From Nocardia carnea (GTDB lineage: Bacteria > Actinomycetota > Actinomycetes > Mycobacteriales > Mycobacteriaceae): a stretch of 64,000 bases of DNA. Position 1 is the first letter of the stretch. Every line of letters begins with the position of its first letter. The stretch covers positions 19,991 to 83,990 of the forward strand of contig NZ_JARWNW010000263.1 in NCBI RefSeq assembly GCF_029868325.1, given 5' to 3'. The notes beneath the pieces were generated by a model. It was not told where the DNA came from. It saw only the letters and a program-made list of their open reading frames with translations, and made no database searches. Below, in pieces: positions 50,206 through 60,010 of this stretch. The position numbers and the translations under genes are program-made.

Positions 50206-50850
50206 TCAGTGGGCGGCCGACCGCACCTCCGCGGCGAGATCGTCGTCGACGGCCACCCGGACCAGCGCAGCCGCGAATTCGGCGGCCTCGTGGTCCGGGG
50301 CGAGGCGGGCCAGTTTGCCGGGGTCGGTGGGTAGGTCGATCCGCTGCGCACCGTGCACCGCGCGGCGGTCGAAATGGGGGCGGACCCACGGCCATACGTC
50401 CTGCACTTCACGCAGGAAGATATCGCCGCCGGTCGGGCCGATTCCTTTGAACTGCTGGATCAGTTCGGCGGCGCGGTCGGGGTCGTGGTCGGCTTCGTCG
50501 GCGAGTTTGCGCAGATCGCCGTCGTATTTCTCGAGGACCGTCGCGGCGATTTCGCCGAGCTGGGAGGCGGTGCGCTCGTCGTAACGGCGGTAGTGCCCGC
50601 GACCCAGTGCGTCGACCAGTTCCTGCCATTGCGCGTCCGCGACTTCGCGGGCGGTCCGGTAGCCGCTGTGGACGAGTTCGGCCGTCGCGGCGGTCGCGAT
50701 ATCGGCGGAGATCCGGGCGCTGAGCAGTTCGGACATCATCAACAGCTGGAACAGCGGCGCGGGTTTGTCGTCGAGCTTGATTCCCGCTTCGGCGGCGTAG
50801 GTGCTGCCGGCTCGGTCGAGTAATGCGTGCACAACATCTCGCTGGCTCAT
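50206..50850 (-). CDS. HhH-GPD-like protein, possible DNA glycosylase relative
   Basis: A 214-residue helical protein. QQFKGIGPTGGDIFLREVQ (about 140-158) resembles the helix-hairpin-helix of the endonuclease III/AlkA superfamily, followed by WPWVRPHFDRRAVHGAQR. The catalytic Asp and Lys of active glycosylases and the Fe-S cysteines are not evident. ATG 50850 follows a perfect AGGAGG at 4-nt spacing. The gene is convergent with the MBL-fold gene and 118 bp downstream of the desaturase stop. Function uncertain. Confidence 0.6.
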   Translation of the reverse strand: MSQRDVVHALLDRAGSTYAAEAGIKLDDKPAPLFQLLMMSELLSARISADIATAATAELVHSGYRTAREVADAQWQELVDALGRGHYRRYDERTASQLGEIAATVLEKYDGDLRKLADEADHDPDRAAELIQQFKGIGPTGGDIFLREVQDVWPWVRPHFDRRAVHGAQRIDLPTDPGKLARLAPDHEAAEFAAALVRVAVDDDLAAEVRSAAH

Positions 50851-50968
50851 CGGGCCTCCTTTTCCCGTCGCGTATACCCGCAACTCACCGGCCCACACCG
50901 CGCGACCGGCGCCCGGCACCAGCCTCGCACACCGTTCCCGCGTGCCGGGGGAACGGCGCGGCGCCGGT

Positions 50969-51931
50969 TCAGCTCACCGTGGCGGCGGCTTTCTCCGCCT
51001 TCGCGGCTTCGCGGGCGAGCATCCGTGCCCGCTGTTCCTCGAACCGCTGCACATCCTTGCCCAGCTTCTCGAGGTATTCGCACAGCTCCTCACGGCTGCG
51101 TTCGCCACGCGCGGTGAAATCGGTGCGATCGAAAACGTTCCAGATCCGCAGCACCGGCAGCAGCACCTCGTCGAGATGCTGGCGCAGATCGTAGATGCCG
51201 TGTTTGACCATCAGGACGCCGTTACGCCGCCAGTTGGGCATCCCGCGGCCGGGCATGGCGAAATCCTTGATGATCTTGGTGACCGATTCCATCGCCTGGT
51301 CGGGCGCGAGATCGAACGCCGCGCCGGCCAGATTGCGGTAGAAGATCATATGCAGGTTCTCGTCGGTGGCGATCCGCTTGAGCATGCGGTCGGCGATGGG
51401 GTCCCCGCATACTTTGCCGGTGCAGCGGTGGCTGATGCGGGTCGCCAGTTCCTGGAAGGTCACATAGGCGACCTGGTCGAGCATGCCCATGAAGTACTCC
51501 GGCGCATGCACACCGCGGGTCATATGCACCATGCGGTCGTTCTCCAGCGCGACCGGATCGACGCCCCGGGTGACGACCAGATAGTCGCGCATGGCGATAC
51601 CGTGCCGGTTCTCCTCGGCCGTCCAGCGGCCCACCCAGGTACCCCAGGCGCCGTCACGGGAGAAATGCTCACTGATCGTGCGGTGATAGGAGGGCAGATT
51701 GTCCTCGGTGAGCAGATTGGTGATCATGGCGACCTTGGCGACCTCCGACAGCCGCGACTGTTCCGGATCCCAGTCGACACCACCCATCGCGGCGAAATTG
51801 CGGCCCTCGTCCCACGGCACGTAATCGTGCGGGTTCCAGTCCTTGGCCGTGGCCAGGTGCCGATCCAGATTCTCGGCCACCACCGGTTCCAGCTCGACCA
51901 GCAATTCGTGCTGCGTGATATCGCGTCCCAT
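50969..51931 (-). CDS. desA: Acyl-[ACP] desaturase, DesA type
   Basis: A 320-residue soluble ferritin-like diiron desaturase similar to mycobacterial DesA1 (Rv0824c), which introduces double bonds into long acyl-ACP chains feeding mycolic acids. Diiron ligands appear as E in LTEDNLPSYH, EENRH (about 107-111) and DENLH (about 194-198). The opening LLVELEPVVAENLDRHL and WNPHDYVPWDEG are characteristic. ATG 51931 has GAGGA five nt upstream. The C-terminal 30 residues are charged and coiled. No dedicated ferredoxin reductase is nearby. Confidence 0.88.
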   Translation of the reverse strand: MGRDITQHELLVELEPVVAENLDRHLATAKDWNPHDYVPWDEGRNFAAMGGVDWDPEQSRLSEVAKVAMITNLLTEDNLPSYHRTISEHFSRDGAWGTWVGRWTAEENRHGIAMRDYLVVTRGVDPVALENDRMVHMTRGVHAPEYFMGMLDQVAYVTFQELATRISHRCTGKVCGDPIADRMLKRIATDENLHMIFYRNLAGAAFDLAPDQAMESVTKIIKDFAMPGRGMPNWRRNGVLMVKHGIYDLRQHLDEVLLPVLRIWNVFDRTDFTARGERSREELCEYLEKLGKDVQRFEEQRARMLAREAAKAEKAAATVS

Positions 51932-52367
51932 GCAGATCCTCTCGGCTCGTCCTCGGAAACGACCCGAGACCGGCGACGGCTCGCGGCCGGGTATGACCGG
52001 ATACGGCACTCGACGCTCTCGGATCGGGTCGAACACACTCTCCCGCCCGGAGATATCTCTCCGCACTCCGCGCAGGTCCTGCTCACAGGTACCCAGCGAT
52101 GCAGACGATACCTGCTGCCGGGTAGACCGATCACCTGGTCGAGGCCGTGCCCGGGCAGGTTGTCCGGAAACCCGGCGACACCGGTGACCGATCCCGGACA
52201 GGGTAGCAATACCCGAGTGCACGGCGGCGGCGGCCGAAATCTTCACGCTGATCAGGTAATTCATCAGCGGAGGGGGCACACGTGCGGTGATGGGCCAGGG
52301 GTGCGTGGCAACTGTTGCGGCGAGTTCACGAACTGGGATCGCCGCCGAATGCCGCGGCGCGCGACTG
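51932..52367. other. Gap upstream of the desaturase
   Basis: This 436-bp interval holds no supported gene; open frames are extensions of neighbouring frames without motifs. It must contain the desaturase promoter, but I see no clear box or palindrome. Confidence 0.4.
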
Positions 52368-53240
52368 TCAGCCGGCGCGTGCGGACACCAGCGGGGCCGT
52401 TGTTTCCGGCGCGCCCGCCGGAATCCCTGCGCTGCCGCGGGTGCGGCGCCGATCCGAGTGCTGGGGGTACAGCGTCCGGGATATCGTGCGGGCGGCGTCG
52501 GCGACGAGGGGCGCAACGCGGTCGAGGCGGGCCGAGCGGGTGTCACCGCACAGCGAGATACCGGCGACCGGGCCGTCGTACCCGCGGACCGCCGCTCCGA
52601 CACAGGAGACACCGGGCGCGGATTCGCCGTGTTCGAGGGCGAGACCGTTGCGCCGCCGGATCCGGTTGAGTTCCTGGTGCAGCGCGGGGAGATCGGTAAC
52701 CGTGCGATCGGTACAGCCGCGCAGGCGGGGGCCGTACAGGGCGTCGACGGATTCCGGGGACAGCCCGGCCAGGATGGCTTTCCCGCCGGCGGTGGCGTAA
52801 GCCGGTACCCGGCCGCCGACACGCGAAGGAACGCAGGTGGCGAATCGGCCACCGACCTTGTCCAGGTACACACTGTCGCCGCCCTCGAGCACCGTCAGGT
52901 GCACGACCAGACCGGTCTGCAGATGCAACTGGTGCAGCAGCGGCGCCGCGGCCGCGCGGAGCTCGCTGCGCCCGCCGTCGCCACCGGCCAGCCCGAGCGC
53001 ACGGCGGCCCAGGCGGTAGCCGGACGCGGTGTGCTCGATCCAGTCCAGGCCCACCAGCTGGTGCAGGATGCGGTGCACGGTGGAACGGGGCAGCCCCGCG
53101 TGATCGGCAACGTCCTCCAGAGACAGGCGTGCGGCGCGGCCTTCGAACGCATCGAGTATCGCGGTCATCCGCTCGACCATCGATTGCGGCAGCTCCCGCA
53201 CCTCGGCCCGGGGGGTGGATACCAAGTCCGTGACGGTCAT
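52368..53240 (-). CDS. IclR-family transcriptional regulator
   Basis: A 290-residue IclR regulator: winged helix at about 20-75 (RLSLEDVADHAGLPRSTVHRILHQLV), then the effector domain with GLVVHLTVLEGGDSVYLDKV and CVGAAVRGYDG. ATG 53240 has GGAGG five nt upstream, better than the ATG at 53258. The last 40 residues are rich in Arg, Ala and Pro and look disordered. It is divergent from the LLM oxidoreductase/acyl-CoA ligase genes and probably controls them. Confidence 0.87.
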   Translation of the reverse strand: MTVTDLVSTPRAEVRELPQSMVERMTAILDAFEGRAARLSLEDVADHAGLPRSTVHRILHQLVGLDWIEHTASGYRLGRRALGLAGGDGGRSELRAAAAPLLHQLHLQTGLVVHLTVLEGGDSVYLDKVGGRFATCVPSRVGGRVPAYATAGGKAILAGLSPESVDALYGPRLRGCTDRTVTDLPALHQELNRIRRRNGLALEHGESAPGVSCVGAAVRGYDGPVAGISLCGDTRSARLDRVAPLVADAARTISRTLYPQHSDRRRTRGSAGIPAGAPETTAPLVSARAG

Positions 53241-53285
53241 CACTTCCTCCAACAGCACTGTTCAGAGGCCTTTCACAGGCAAAAA

Positions 53286-53307
53286 CTGAAATTCATTCTT
53301 GTTTCAG
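53286..53307. promoter_or_regulatory. Operator-like repeat in the IclR/LLM gap
   Basis: CTGAAA-N10-TTTCAG is an AT-rich inverted repeat 45 bp before the IclR start. With its AT-rich spacer it stands out in this GC-rich gap (53241-53457) and may bind the IclR protein. Confidence 0.45.
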
Positions 53308-53457
53308 AGTAGCACCCGTAAGCCGTCTGTCCGCCAGAACGAGCGAGTCGCCCGGATACCACCCACCGGGACGGCCGGTACGCCCCTCTCCACGGGGCGG
53401 TAGAACGGACACCGACCCCACCGAGCCGGCACCACCAGTAGCGGAGAATTCGCCAGG

Positions 53458-54363
53458 ATGCATATCGGGATCTCGTCGCCCATCGTCATCGCCCATCCAT
53501 CGATGTGCGCGGACTGGGAACGAGACGCCGGAATCGCCGAACTCGCGCGGATCGCCGAAACCGCGGACCGGCTGGGCTTCCACCATCTGACCTGCAGCGA
53601 ACACGTCGCCGTCCCGGTCGATATCGCGGCCGAACGGGGCGGCACCTACTGGGATCCGCTGGCCACCTTCGGCTTCCTCGCGGCCCGCACCAGCGCTATC
53701 CGGCTGACCACCCAGGTCCTGGTGCTCGGGTATCACCATCCGCTCGAGATCGCCAAGCGATACGGCACGCTCGACCTGGTCAGCGGCGGGCGGTTGATCC
53801 TGGGACTCGGTGTCGGCAGCCTGCGCGAGGAGTTCGAACTGCTCGGCGCCGAGTTCGCGGAGCGCGGGGCCCGCGCCGACGATGCGCTCGCCGCGCTGCG
53901 CGCCGCCCTGTCCGGTGACCGGCCCGAATACCACGGCCGCTACTACGATTTCGGCAATATGCTCGTCCGGCCGAACGCGGTGCAGCCCAGAGTCCCGCTG
54001 TGGATCGGCGGCCGGACCCGTCGCTCCCTGCGGCGCGCCATCGAATTCGGCGACGGCTGGGTTCCGTTCGGACTGACACTTACCGAGCTGCGATCCATGC
54101 TCGGCACCGTCGAACTCCCCGCCGGATTCGAACTGATACTCAGTGCCGGAGAGCGACTGGACCCGATCGGCGCCCCGGACCGCACCGCGCAGGCCCTGGA
54201 CCGGCTCCGCGCCGCCGGCACCACCATCGCGAGCGTCGGGCTCACGGCCACCGGCGCCGCCGGCTACTGCGACCAGCTGGCCGCCCTGCGCACCCTTGCC
54301 GCCGAGCTCGGCTGCACATTCGACGACCGGCCCGGACTGCCCCCGCCGGACACACCTGCGTAG
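53458..54363 (+). CDS. LLM-class F420-dependent oxidoreductase
   Basis: A 301-residue luciferase-like TIM-barrel protein of the F420 type: [11 protein letters not shown] at the first strand, [33 protein letters not shown] pattern ([37 protein letters not shown]), and [16 protein letters not shown]. These contact cofactor F420. Such enzymes do hydride transfers or Baeyer-Villiger-type oxidations in catabolism. It precedes an acyl-CoA ligase gene by 89 bp and is divergent from an IclR gene, so it belongs to a catabolic set. Substrate unknown. Confidence 0.85.
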   Translation: MHIGISSPIVIAHPSMCADWERDAGIAELARIAETADRLGFHHLTCSEHVAVPVDIAAERGGTYWDPLATFGFLAARTSAIRLTTQVLVLGYHHPLEIAKRYGTLDLVSGGRLILGLGVGSLREEFELLGAEFAERGARADDALAALRAALSGDRPEYHGRYYDFGNMLVRPNAVQPRVPLWIGGRTRRSLRRAIEFGDGWVPFGLTLTELRSMLGTVELPAGFELILSAGERLDPIGAPDRTAQALDRLRAAGTTIASVGLTATGAAGYCDQLAALRTLAAELGCTFDDRPGLPPPDTPA

Positions 54364-54452
54364 TCTCGCTGAGTGGTACAGGTCACCGACCGGCCGGTCG
54401 GGCCGTGGCATGTTGCTGTCCGACAGGCACGGCGGAGAGAAGGGCGGCCACT

Positions 54453-56120
54453 ATGGCGACACCGGCAACCGATATGCAGTCCCGGATCGAGGACATCATC
54501 CGGCGGTTGACCGGCCCCGGTGGCCGGTTCGAGATCGTTTCCGAGGATGTGCTCGGGGCCGAGATCCCGGTGATTCGCCGGCGCGGCCGCAGGGTGGGTG
54601 ATCTGCTGACCGCGTCGCGGGCGTGGGGCGACCGCGACTACCTGGTCACCATGGACCGCCGGATCTCGTTCACCGAGCACCTCGACGCGGTGGCGGCGCT
54701 GGCGGCCGCGCTGCGCGACCGGTACGGGGTGCGCAAGGGTGACCGGGTGGCCATCCTGTCCGCCAACAACCCCGAATGGGTGATGACGTTCTGGGCCACC
54801 CAGAGCCTGGGCGCCGTCACCGTCGGCATGAACAGCTGGTGGGTGTCGCGCGAGATCGACTACGGGTTACAGCACTCCCGCCCCTCGGTGCTGATCGTGG
54901 ACGAGAAACGCGCCCGGCTGCTGGAGGGGCTCGACACCTCCGGAATCACCGTGCTCACCACGGAAACGGATCTGCCGCGCCTGATCACCGAACACGCCGG
55001 TGCCGAACTCCCGCAGCCCGAGGTCGACGAGGACGACCCGTCGGTCATCCTCTACACCAGCGGCACCAGCGGACGCCCCAAGGGGGCCCTGCATTCGCAG
55101 CGCAATCTGCTGGCCGTCGTGGACTACTTCCGGTTCGGCGACGCATTCGCCGCCGAAATGTCCGGTCGCGACTACGACGACTCGCAGCCGGTCCCACTTC
55201 GCTGCCTGCTGACCTCACCGCTCTTCCATATCGCGAGCCTGCACAACCTGGTGGTACCCCGCCTGGCCACGGGCAGCGCAATCATCCTGAACCAGGGCAG
55301 CTTCGATATCGAAACCGTGCTCCGGCTCATCGAACGGGAACGAATCACCAACTGGGGAGCCGTACCCACCATGGCCGCGCGGCTCCTCGACTACGACGGC
55401 GCCGAGAACTTCGACCTGTCCTCCCTCACCGCATTCGCCCTGGCCTCGGCACCGTCGTCGATCGCTTTCAAGGACCGGCTCCGGGAACGGTTCCCCTTCG
55501 CCCGCGATGCGCTGGTCGACAGCTACGGGCTGACCGAATGCAGTACCGCCATCGCGGTCGCCACCCCCGCCGACCTGAACCGCTCCCCCGGCACGCTCGG
55601 CCGGCCGATCCTCACGGTGAACCTCGAGATCCGCGATCCCGACGGCGCGCAGGTTCCGGACGGCACCGAGGGCGAGGTGTGTGTCCGCAGCCCGTTCGTC
55701 ATGCTCGGATACTGGGACGACGAGGCCGCCACCGCCGCGGCCATCACCCCGGACCGCTGGCTGCGCACCGGCGACTACGGCATCGTCGAGGGCGGCGAGC
55801 TCCGGTTGACCGGCCGCCGCTCCGATCTCATCCTGCGCGGCGGGGAGAACGTCTACCCCACCGAGATCGAGCAATGCCTCGACGAGCACCCCGATATCAC
55901 CGAATGCGCTGTCGTGGGCGTACCGCATTCCGACCTCGGGCAGGAAGTGGCGGCGGTGGTCGTGGTTACCGCCGACTCCACTGTCACCGAGGAGCAGCTC
56001 ACCGAATTCGCCCGTGAGCGGCTGTCGTATTTCAAGGTGCCGACCCGCTGGCGGATCACGACGGAGCCTTTGCCGCGCAACGCCACCGGCAAACTCGCCC
56101 GCCGCGCGATCAACGTCTGA
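54453..56120 (+). CDS. Acyl-CoA ligase (ANL superfamily)
   Basis: A 555-residue AMP-forming ligase. [13 protein letters not shown] lies at about 200-212, SYGLTEC near 355, WLRTGDYG near 435, [20 protein letters not shown] near 453 and the catalytic lysine in [10 protein letters not shown] near the C-terminus. The long N-terminus (about 40 residues before VGDLL) resembles medium-chain fatty-acid or terpenoid-acid ligases. It is probably co-transcribed with the LLM oxidoreductase upstream and may activate the acid product or substrate of that pathway. Confidence 0.85.
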   Translation: MATPATDMQSRIEDIIRRLTGPGGRFEIVSEDVLGAEIPVIRRRGRRVGDLLTASRAWGDRDYLVTMDRRISFTEHLDAVAALAAALRDRYGVRKGDRVAILSANNPEWVMTFWATQSLGAVTVGMNSWWVSREIDYGLQHSRPSVLIVDEKRARLLEGLDTSGITVLTTETDLPRLITEHAGAELPQPEVDEDDPSVILYTSGTSGRPKGALHSQRNLLAVVDYFRFGDAFAAEMSGRDYDDSQPVPLRCLLTSPLFHIASLHNLVVPRLATGSAIILNQGSFDIETVLRLIERERITNWGAVPTMAARLLDYDGAENFDLSSLTAFALASAPSSIAFKDRLRERFPFARDALVDSYGLTECSTAIAVATPADLNRSPGTLGRPILTVNLEIRDPDGAQVPDGTEGEVCVRSPFVMLGYWDDEAATAAAITPDRWLRTGDYGIVEGGELRLTGRRSDLILRGGENVYPTEIEQCLDEHPDITECAVVGVPHSDLGQEVAAVVVVTADSTVTEEQLTEFARERLSYFKVPTRWRITTEPLPRNATGKLARRAINV

Positions 56121-56174
56121 ACCGGTCCGGTTCGCCCACTCGGTATCCCGGCCATCCTGACTCCGGCGTCTCCA

Positions 56175-56212
56175 AGAATTGCATTCTGATTCACGAGAAA
56201 GATATTCTCGTG
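56175..56212. promoter_or_regulatory. Two adjacent palindromes before the SDR gene
   Basis: AGAAT-TGC-ATTCT (56175-56187) is followed by CACGAGAA-AGATA-TTCTCGTG (56192-56212), both perfect. The block is AT-rich and ends 25 bp before the ATG at 56238. It could be paired operators, or the second could form a leader hairpin. Confidence 0.55.
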
Positions 56213-56237
56213 GACAGGAGACCCATAAGGAGCAGCG

Positions 56238-56945
56238 ATGACCGAGACCGCAATGATCACCGGGGCGGCCGGCGGAATCGGCGAGCACACCGCCCGCCGG
56301 CTGGCCGCAGAGGGCGTCCGCTGCGTGCTGGTGGATCGTGACCCGCTCGTCCGGCAGATCGCCACGGAACTCGGTGGCGAGGCGATCGTCGGCGATCTCA
56401 CCGATCCCGCCATCTCCCGCGCCGCCGTGGCCGCCGCCGGCGAACGGCTCGATCTGCTCGTCCTCAACGCCGGAACGAATTCGGTGGACAAGGATCCGGC
56501 GGACCTCGATCTGGACCGCTATCACGCGGTCGTTGGCGTCAACCAGCATGCCGTCGTATGGGGTCTGCGCGCGGCGCTGCCGGTGATGCGCCGGCAAGGC
56601 GGCGGGTCCATCGTCGTCACGGCCTCGTACGCGGCGATCAAAGGCGTCCCCCAGGACCCGATCTACACCATGACCAAGCATGCGGTCATCGGTCTGGTGC
56701 GCGCCCTGCACGGATCCCTTGCACGCGAAGGGATCCGGCTGAGCGCGGTATGCCCCGGACTGGTGGACACTCCGCTCACGGCAGGTGGACGGGAGAGCTT
56801 CCGCGCGGCCGGGATCCCGATGCTGGACGCGGACGAGGTGGCGGCCGCCGTCGAAAAGCTCCTCCGCGACGGGGAACCGGGCACCGAACTGGTCGTCAGC
56901 CCCGGTAAGCCGGCCGTTCGATATACCGCGGCACCACTGCCCTGA
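56238..56945 (+). CDS. Short-chain dehydrogenase/reductase
   Basis: A 235-residue SDR. TGAAGGIG (about 8-15), LNAGTN near 77, a serine in TASYAAI and YTMTK near 140 supply the fold and catalytic residues. The short length and VDRD after strand two point to NAD(H). AAGGAG lies upstream of the ATG at good spacing. It follows the ligase by 117 bp but has its own operator-like palindromes, so it may be a separate unit. Confidence 0.8.
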   Translation: MTETAMITGAAGGIGEHTARRLAAEGVRCVLVDRDPLVRQIATELGGEAIVGDLTDPAISRAAVAAAGERLDLLVLNAGTNSVDKDPADLDLDRYHAVVGVNQHAVVWGLRAALPVMRRQGGGSIVVTASYAAIKGVPQDPIYTMTKHAVIGLVRALHGSLAREGIRLSAVCPGLVDTPLTAGGRESFRAAGIPMLDADEVAAAVEKLLRDGEPGTELVVSPGKPAVRYTAAPLP

Positions 56946-57080
56946 GACACCCTCCGAACCGAAACGACTTCGGAATGCGCTACCTTCCTGCCGAACAGCG
57001 CACACCCCCCTGTTGCCCGCCTCCGCGCTCCGACCGCACAGCAGGCTCGGAGAGTGGCGACCGGACCGGTGGGCCGAATA

Positions 57081-57110
57081 TTGCCGTCGTACAATCGCCG
57101 TGGCTACGAT
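57081..57110 (+). promoter_or_regulatory. SigA-like promoter of the ADP-ribosylglycohydrolase gene
   Basis: TTGCCG (57081-57086), an 18-nt spacer and TACGAT (57105-57110) resemble a housekeeping promoter; the ATG follows 8 nt later, so the transcript may be leaderless. Confidence 0.45.
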
Positions 57111-57118
57111 CAGGGCCG

Positions 57119-58084
57119 ATGTCTGTCGACTTGATGCTCGATTCACTGGACGGCCTGTCCGTGGGGGATGCACTGGGACAACAATTCCCGGTGATGCGCC
57201 GTTCGGTCTCCGATCTCCGGGCCGGAAACCTCACCGCGGGGCCGTGGGGGTGGACCGACGATACCGAAATGGCCTGCAGCGTGGTCGCCGAACTGGGTAC
57301 CCACGGCGCCGTCGACCCGGATCGGCTCGCCGCCGCCTTCGCCCGGCGCTGCGATCCGGCCCGCGACTACGGCTTCTACTCGGTGGGCATCCTGCGCCGG
57401 ATCCGCGAGGGCGTGCCGTGGGCGGAGGCGTCCGGATCCGTGTACGAGGGGCAGGGGTCGTGCGGTAACGGCGCCGCCATGCGCGTGGCGCCTCTGGGCG
57501 CGTTCTACGCCGGGGATCCGGACCGGATCGTGGACGCAGCAACCCGGTCGGCACGGGTGACACATATGCATCCGGAGGGGGTGGCCGGCGCGGTCGCGGT
57601 GGCGCTGGCGGCAGGTGAGGCCGCCCGGGCCCGGTCGACCGGGGTTCGTCCCGCGCCGGGCGAGTTCCTCACCGCGGTCCTCGGCCACCTCGCCGACGGG
57701 GAAACGACCCGGTCGATCGGCCGGGCGCGCACGCTGCTCGGCGCGTCCGTGGAGCAGGCCGCGGCGGAGTTGGGCAACGGTTCCCGCGTCACCGCGCAGA
57801 ACACGGTGCCGTTCACGATGTGGGCCGCGGCAACCTATCTCGACAACTATCCCGCCGCGATCACGGCCTGTATCGAGGCCGACGGCGATATCGACACCAC
57901 CAGCGCGATAGTCGGCGGAATCGTCGCCGCCTACACCGGCAAGGGCTCCCCTGCCGGTGTGCCCGCGACCTGGCTCGCCGCGCGCGAACCCCTGCCCCGC
58001 TGGCTGGACCCGGCGAACCTCACATACGGGCGCCCCAGGTCCCGGTTCGGCCGCCTCGGCCGCTGGCTGACCGGAACCCGTTAG
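57119..58084 (+). CDS. ADP-ribosylglycohydrolase-family protein
   Basis: A 321-residue all-helical ADP-ribosyl hydrolase of the DraG/ARH type, removing ADP-ribose from proteins or small molecules with two Mg2+ ions. The metal site is WTDDTEMA (Asp47, Asp48, about 45-52) and the C-terminal GDIDTTSAIVGG (about 262-273); the opening DGLSVGDALG is also typical. No ADP-ribosyltransferase is seen nearby, so its target is unknown. It is monocistronic and converges on the crotonase gene. Confidence 0.85.
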   Translation: MSVDLMLDSLDGLSVGDALGQQFPVMRRSVSDLRAGNLTAGPWGWTDDTEMACSVVAELGTHGAVDPDRLAAAFARRCDPARDYGFYSVGILRRIREGVPWAEASGSVYEGQGSCGNGAAMRVAPLGAFYAGDPDRIVDAATRSARVTHMHPEGVAGAVAVALAAGEAARARSTGVRPAPGEFLTAVLGHLADGETTRSIGRARTLLGASVEQAAAELGNGSRVTAQNTVPFTMWAAATYLDNYPAAITACIEADGDIDTTSAIVGGIVAAYTGKGSPAGVPATWLAAREPLPRWLDPANLTYGRPRSRFGRLGRWLTGTR

Positions 58085-58208
58085 CGTCGGCCGGCCGGCC
58101 ATCCGTCACCTGGTCACTACCGATCTGCGGCGACCGGCGGCTCCGACCGGTGGTGAACAGTTGTCGCTGCCGGAGGTGTGGCTGCTCCGCCCGAACAGGA
58201 GGACAGCC

Positions 58209-58340
58209 ATGACGGCGATCGGAATCGGCCGCGAGGGCCGCAAGGTGATCTACAACCCCTACGCTCGGTCCCATCGGTACCCGTGCGTCCGGCCATCGCG
58301 AACACCGGTGTCGGCGAGCCCATTGCGTCGTGATCCCTGA
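58209..58340 (+). CDS. Possible 43-residue ORF with strong ribosome site
   Basis: An ATG at 58209 follows AGGAGGA at 5-nt spacing, a near-perfect Shine-Dalgarno, and opens 43 codons (MTAIGIGREGRKVIYNPY...) ending TGA. The C-terminal half is Arg/Pro/Ser-rich and unlike a folded domain, so it may be a broken N-terminus of a lost gene. It occupies the gap between the ADP-ribosylglycohydrolase and crotonase genes; nothing else is seen there. Confidence 0.3.
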   Translation: MTAIGIGREGRKVIYNPYARSHRYPCVRPSRTPVSASPLRRDP

Positions 58341-58377
58341 TAGTCCACCGAACCGAGGCGACCCGGTTTCCCGGGAC

Positions 58378-59142
58378 CTACTCCCCGCGCCAGCGCGGCG
58401 GTCGCTTCTCCGCGAAGGCCCGGGCGCCTTCCTGCGCATCGGCGGAGGCGAATACCGGGCCGGTGATCGCGCGTTGCCGTTCGAACATCTCGTCCTGCGA
58501 CCAGTCCACGCTCTCGCGGATCACCTTCTTGGAAGCCCGCACGGCGAGCGGCCCGTTCGCTGCGATCGACCGGGCCAGCTCCAGCGCAACTTCCAGCGCC
58601 TGCCCCTCGCCGGCAAGACGGTTGACCAGCCCCAGGGCATAGGCGCGTTCGGCGTCGAACAGATCGCCGGTGAGTGCCAGTTCGAGCGCCACGGCGGGCG
58701 GGATCCGGCGCGGCAGCCGCATCAGCCCGCCCGCCGCGGCCGCCAGCCCGCGTTTGACCTCGGGGATACCGAATTTCGCGGTCCGCGAGGCCACCACCAT
58801 ATCCGCGGCCAGTACGGCTTCGCAGCCGCCTGCCAGCGCGTATCCCTCGACCGCGGCGATCAGCGGTTTCTCCGGCGGTGCCTCCACCAGGCCGAGGAAC
58901 CCACGCCCGGGGATCACCGGGGATTCGCCGCGCAGGAACGCCTTCAGGTCCATCCCGGCGCAGAATGTGCCGCCGGCTCCGGTGAGCACGCCGACCGTGA
59001 GGTCCGGGCTGCTGTCGAGTTCGGTCATCGCCGCGGCGACCGCCTCGGATACCGCGAGGTTCACCGCATTACGCGCCGCGGGACGGTTGAGCGTGATGAC
59101 GAGAACGCCGTCCTGCGCGTCGACCAGTACTTCCTCGCTCAT
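58378..59142 (-). CDS. Enoyl-CoA hydratase/isomerase (crotonase family)
   Basis: A 254-residue crotonase-fold protein. The oxyanion-hole segments are GAGGTFCAGMDLKAF (about 56-70) and AVEGYALAGGCEAVLAADM (about 97-115). The catalytic Glu of classical hydratases near residue 144 is not clearly present (VKRGLAAAAGGLMRLPR), so it may be an isomerase, hydrolase or degenerate member. ATG 59142 has AAGGAG at 5-nt spacing. It is the last gene of a minus-strand catabolic group beginning at 62513. Confidence 0.82.
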   Translation of the reverse strand: MSEEVLVDAQDGVLVITLNRPAARNAVNLAVSEAVAAAMTELDSSPDLTVGVLTGAGGTFCAGMDLKAFLRGESPVIPGRGFLGLVEAPPEKPLIAAVEGYALAGGCEAVLAADMVVASRTAKFGIPEVKRGLAAAAGGLMRLPRRIPPAVALELALTGDLFDAERAYALGLVNRLAGEGQALEVALELARSIAANGPLAVRASKKVIRESVDWSQDEMFERQRAITGPVFASADAQEGARAFAEKRPPRWRGE

Positions 59143-59245
59143 TGCGGCTCCTTGCCGGATCGGTTGGTGGTCGACAGACTGCCGACCACGGTGTCTCCTC
59201 GGACGTCCATATCCGCCCTCTTCGATCGAGTAGTTCGGTTCCGGG

Positions 59246-59998
59246 TCATCGTGCGGTGAGCCCACCGTCGGCGGTGACGACCGAACCGGTGAGATAGGAC
59301 GACTCCGCGGAAAGCAGGAAGGCGATCACGGCCGCCATCTCGTCCGGTTCGGCCCGGCGGCCGAGCGGGGTGGCCGCGACCGCATTGCTCGTCACGCCCT
59401 CCACCTCGCGGGCACGGCGAGCGAGTGGCGTGTCCACCACACCCGGGCACAAGCAGTTCGCCCGGATACCGCGGTCGGCGTACCCGACGGCGATCGACCG
59501 GGTCAGGCCGAGCACACCGCTCTTGGATGCGTCGTAGCTACAGGTGTTGGTGTTCGCGGAGACCAGCGAGGCCACCGAACCGATGGTGACCACACTCGCG
59601 GCCCCCGCCTCGAGCAGATGCGGTACCGCGGCGCGGATCGTGAGGAATGTGCCGGTGAGGTTGACCGTGATCACCGAATTCCAGTCCTCGAAGGACATTT
59701 CGTGCGGTAGGCCGGAGCGGGCGATACCCGCGCAGGTGAGCACGCCGTCCAGCCCGCCCAGGTCCCGGGCCGCCGCGGTCACCGCGGCGCCGACCGACTC
59801 TTCGCGCGTGACATCGCATTCGACTGCCGCGGCGTTGCCCAGTTCGGCGGCCAGGCGTTCGGCCGCGCCGGTGTCCAGGTCGAGGATTGCCACCGCGGCG
59901 CCTTCGGCGGTCAGTCGCCGCGCGGCCGCGGCCCCGATCCCGCCTGCGCCCCCGGTGATGAGGATCCGCCGGCCGGTCAATCGTTGTCCGTAGTCCAT
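59246..59998 (-). CDS. Short-chain dehydrogenase/reductase
   Basis: A 250-residue classical SDR: TGGAGGIG, LTCAGIA, the serine in TIGSVAS, YDASK and the C-terminal LTGSVVTADGG. LDLDT suggests NAD(H). ATG 59998 is preferred because GGAG is six nt upstream; ATG 60004 is adjacent. It follows the mycofactocin-type SDR by 12 bp, so they are co-transcribed. Confidence 0.83.
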   Translation of the reverse strand: MDYGQRLTGRRILITGGAGGIGAAAARRLTAEGAAVAILDLDTGAAERLAAELGNAAAVECDVTREESVGAAVTAAARDLGGLDGVLTCAGIARSGLPHEMSFEDWNSVITVNLTGTFLTIRAAVPHLLEAGAASVVTIGSVASLVSANTNTCSYDASKSGVLGLTRSIAVGYADRGIRANCLCPGVVDTPLARRAREVEGVTSNAVAATPLGRRAEPDEMAAVIAFLLSAESSYLTGSVVTADGGLTAR

Positions 59999-60010
59999 GG
60001 TCATCTCCGT

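Noticed and set aside
55215..57173. A 652-codon minus-strand frame across the ligase and SDR genes
   Set aside because: It runs antisense through two well-supported genes and shows no recognisable domain.
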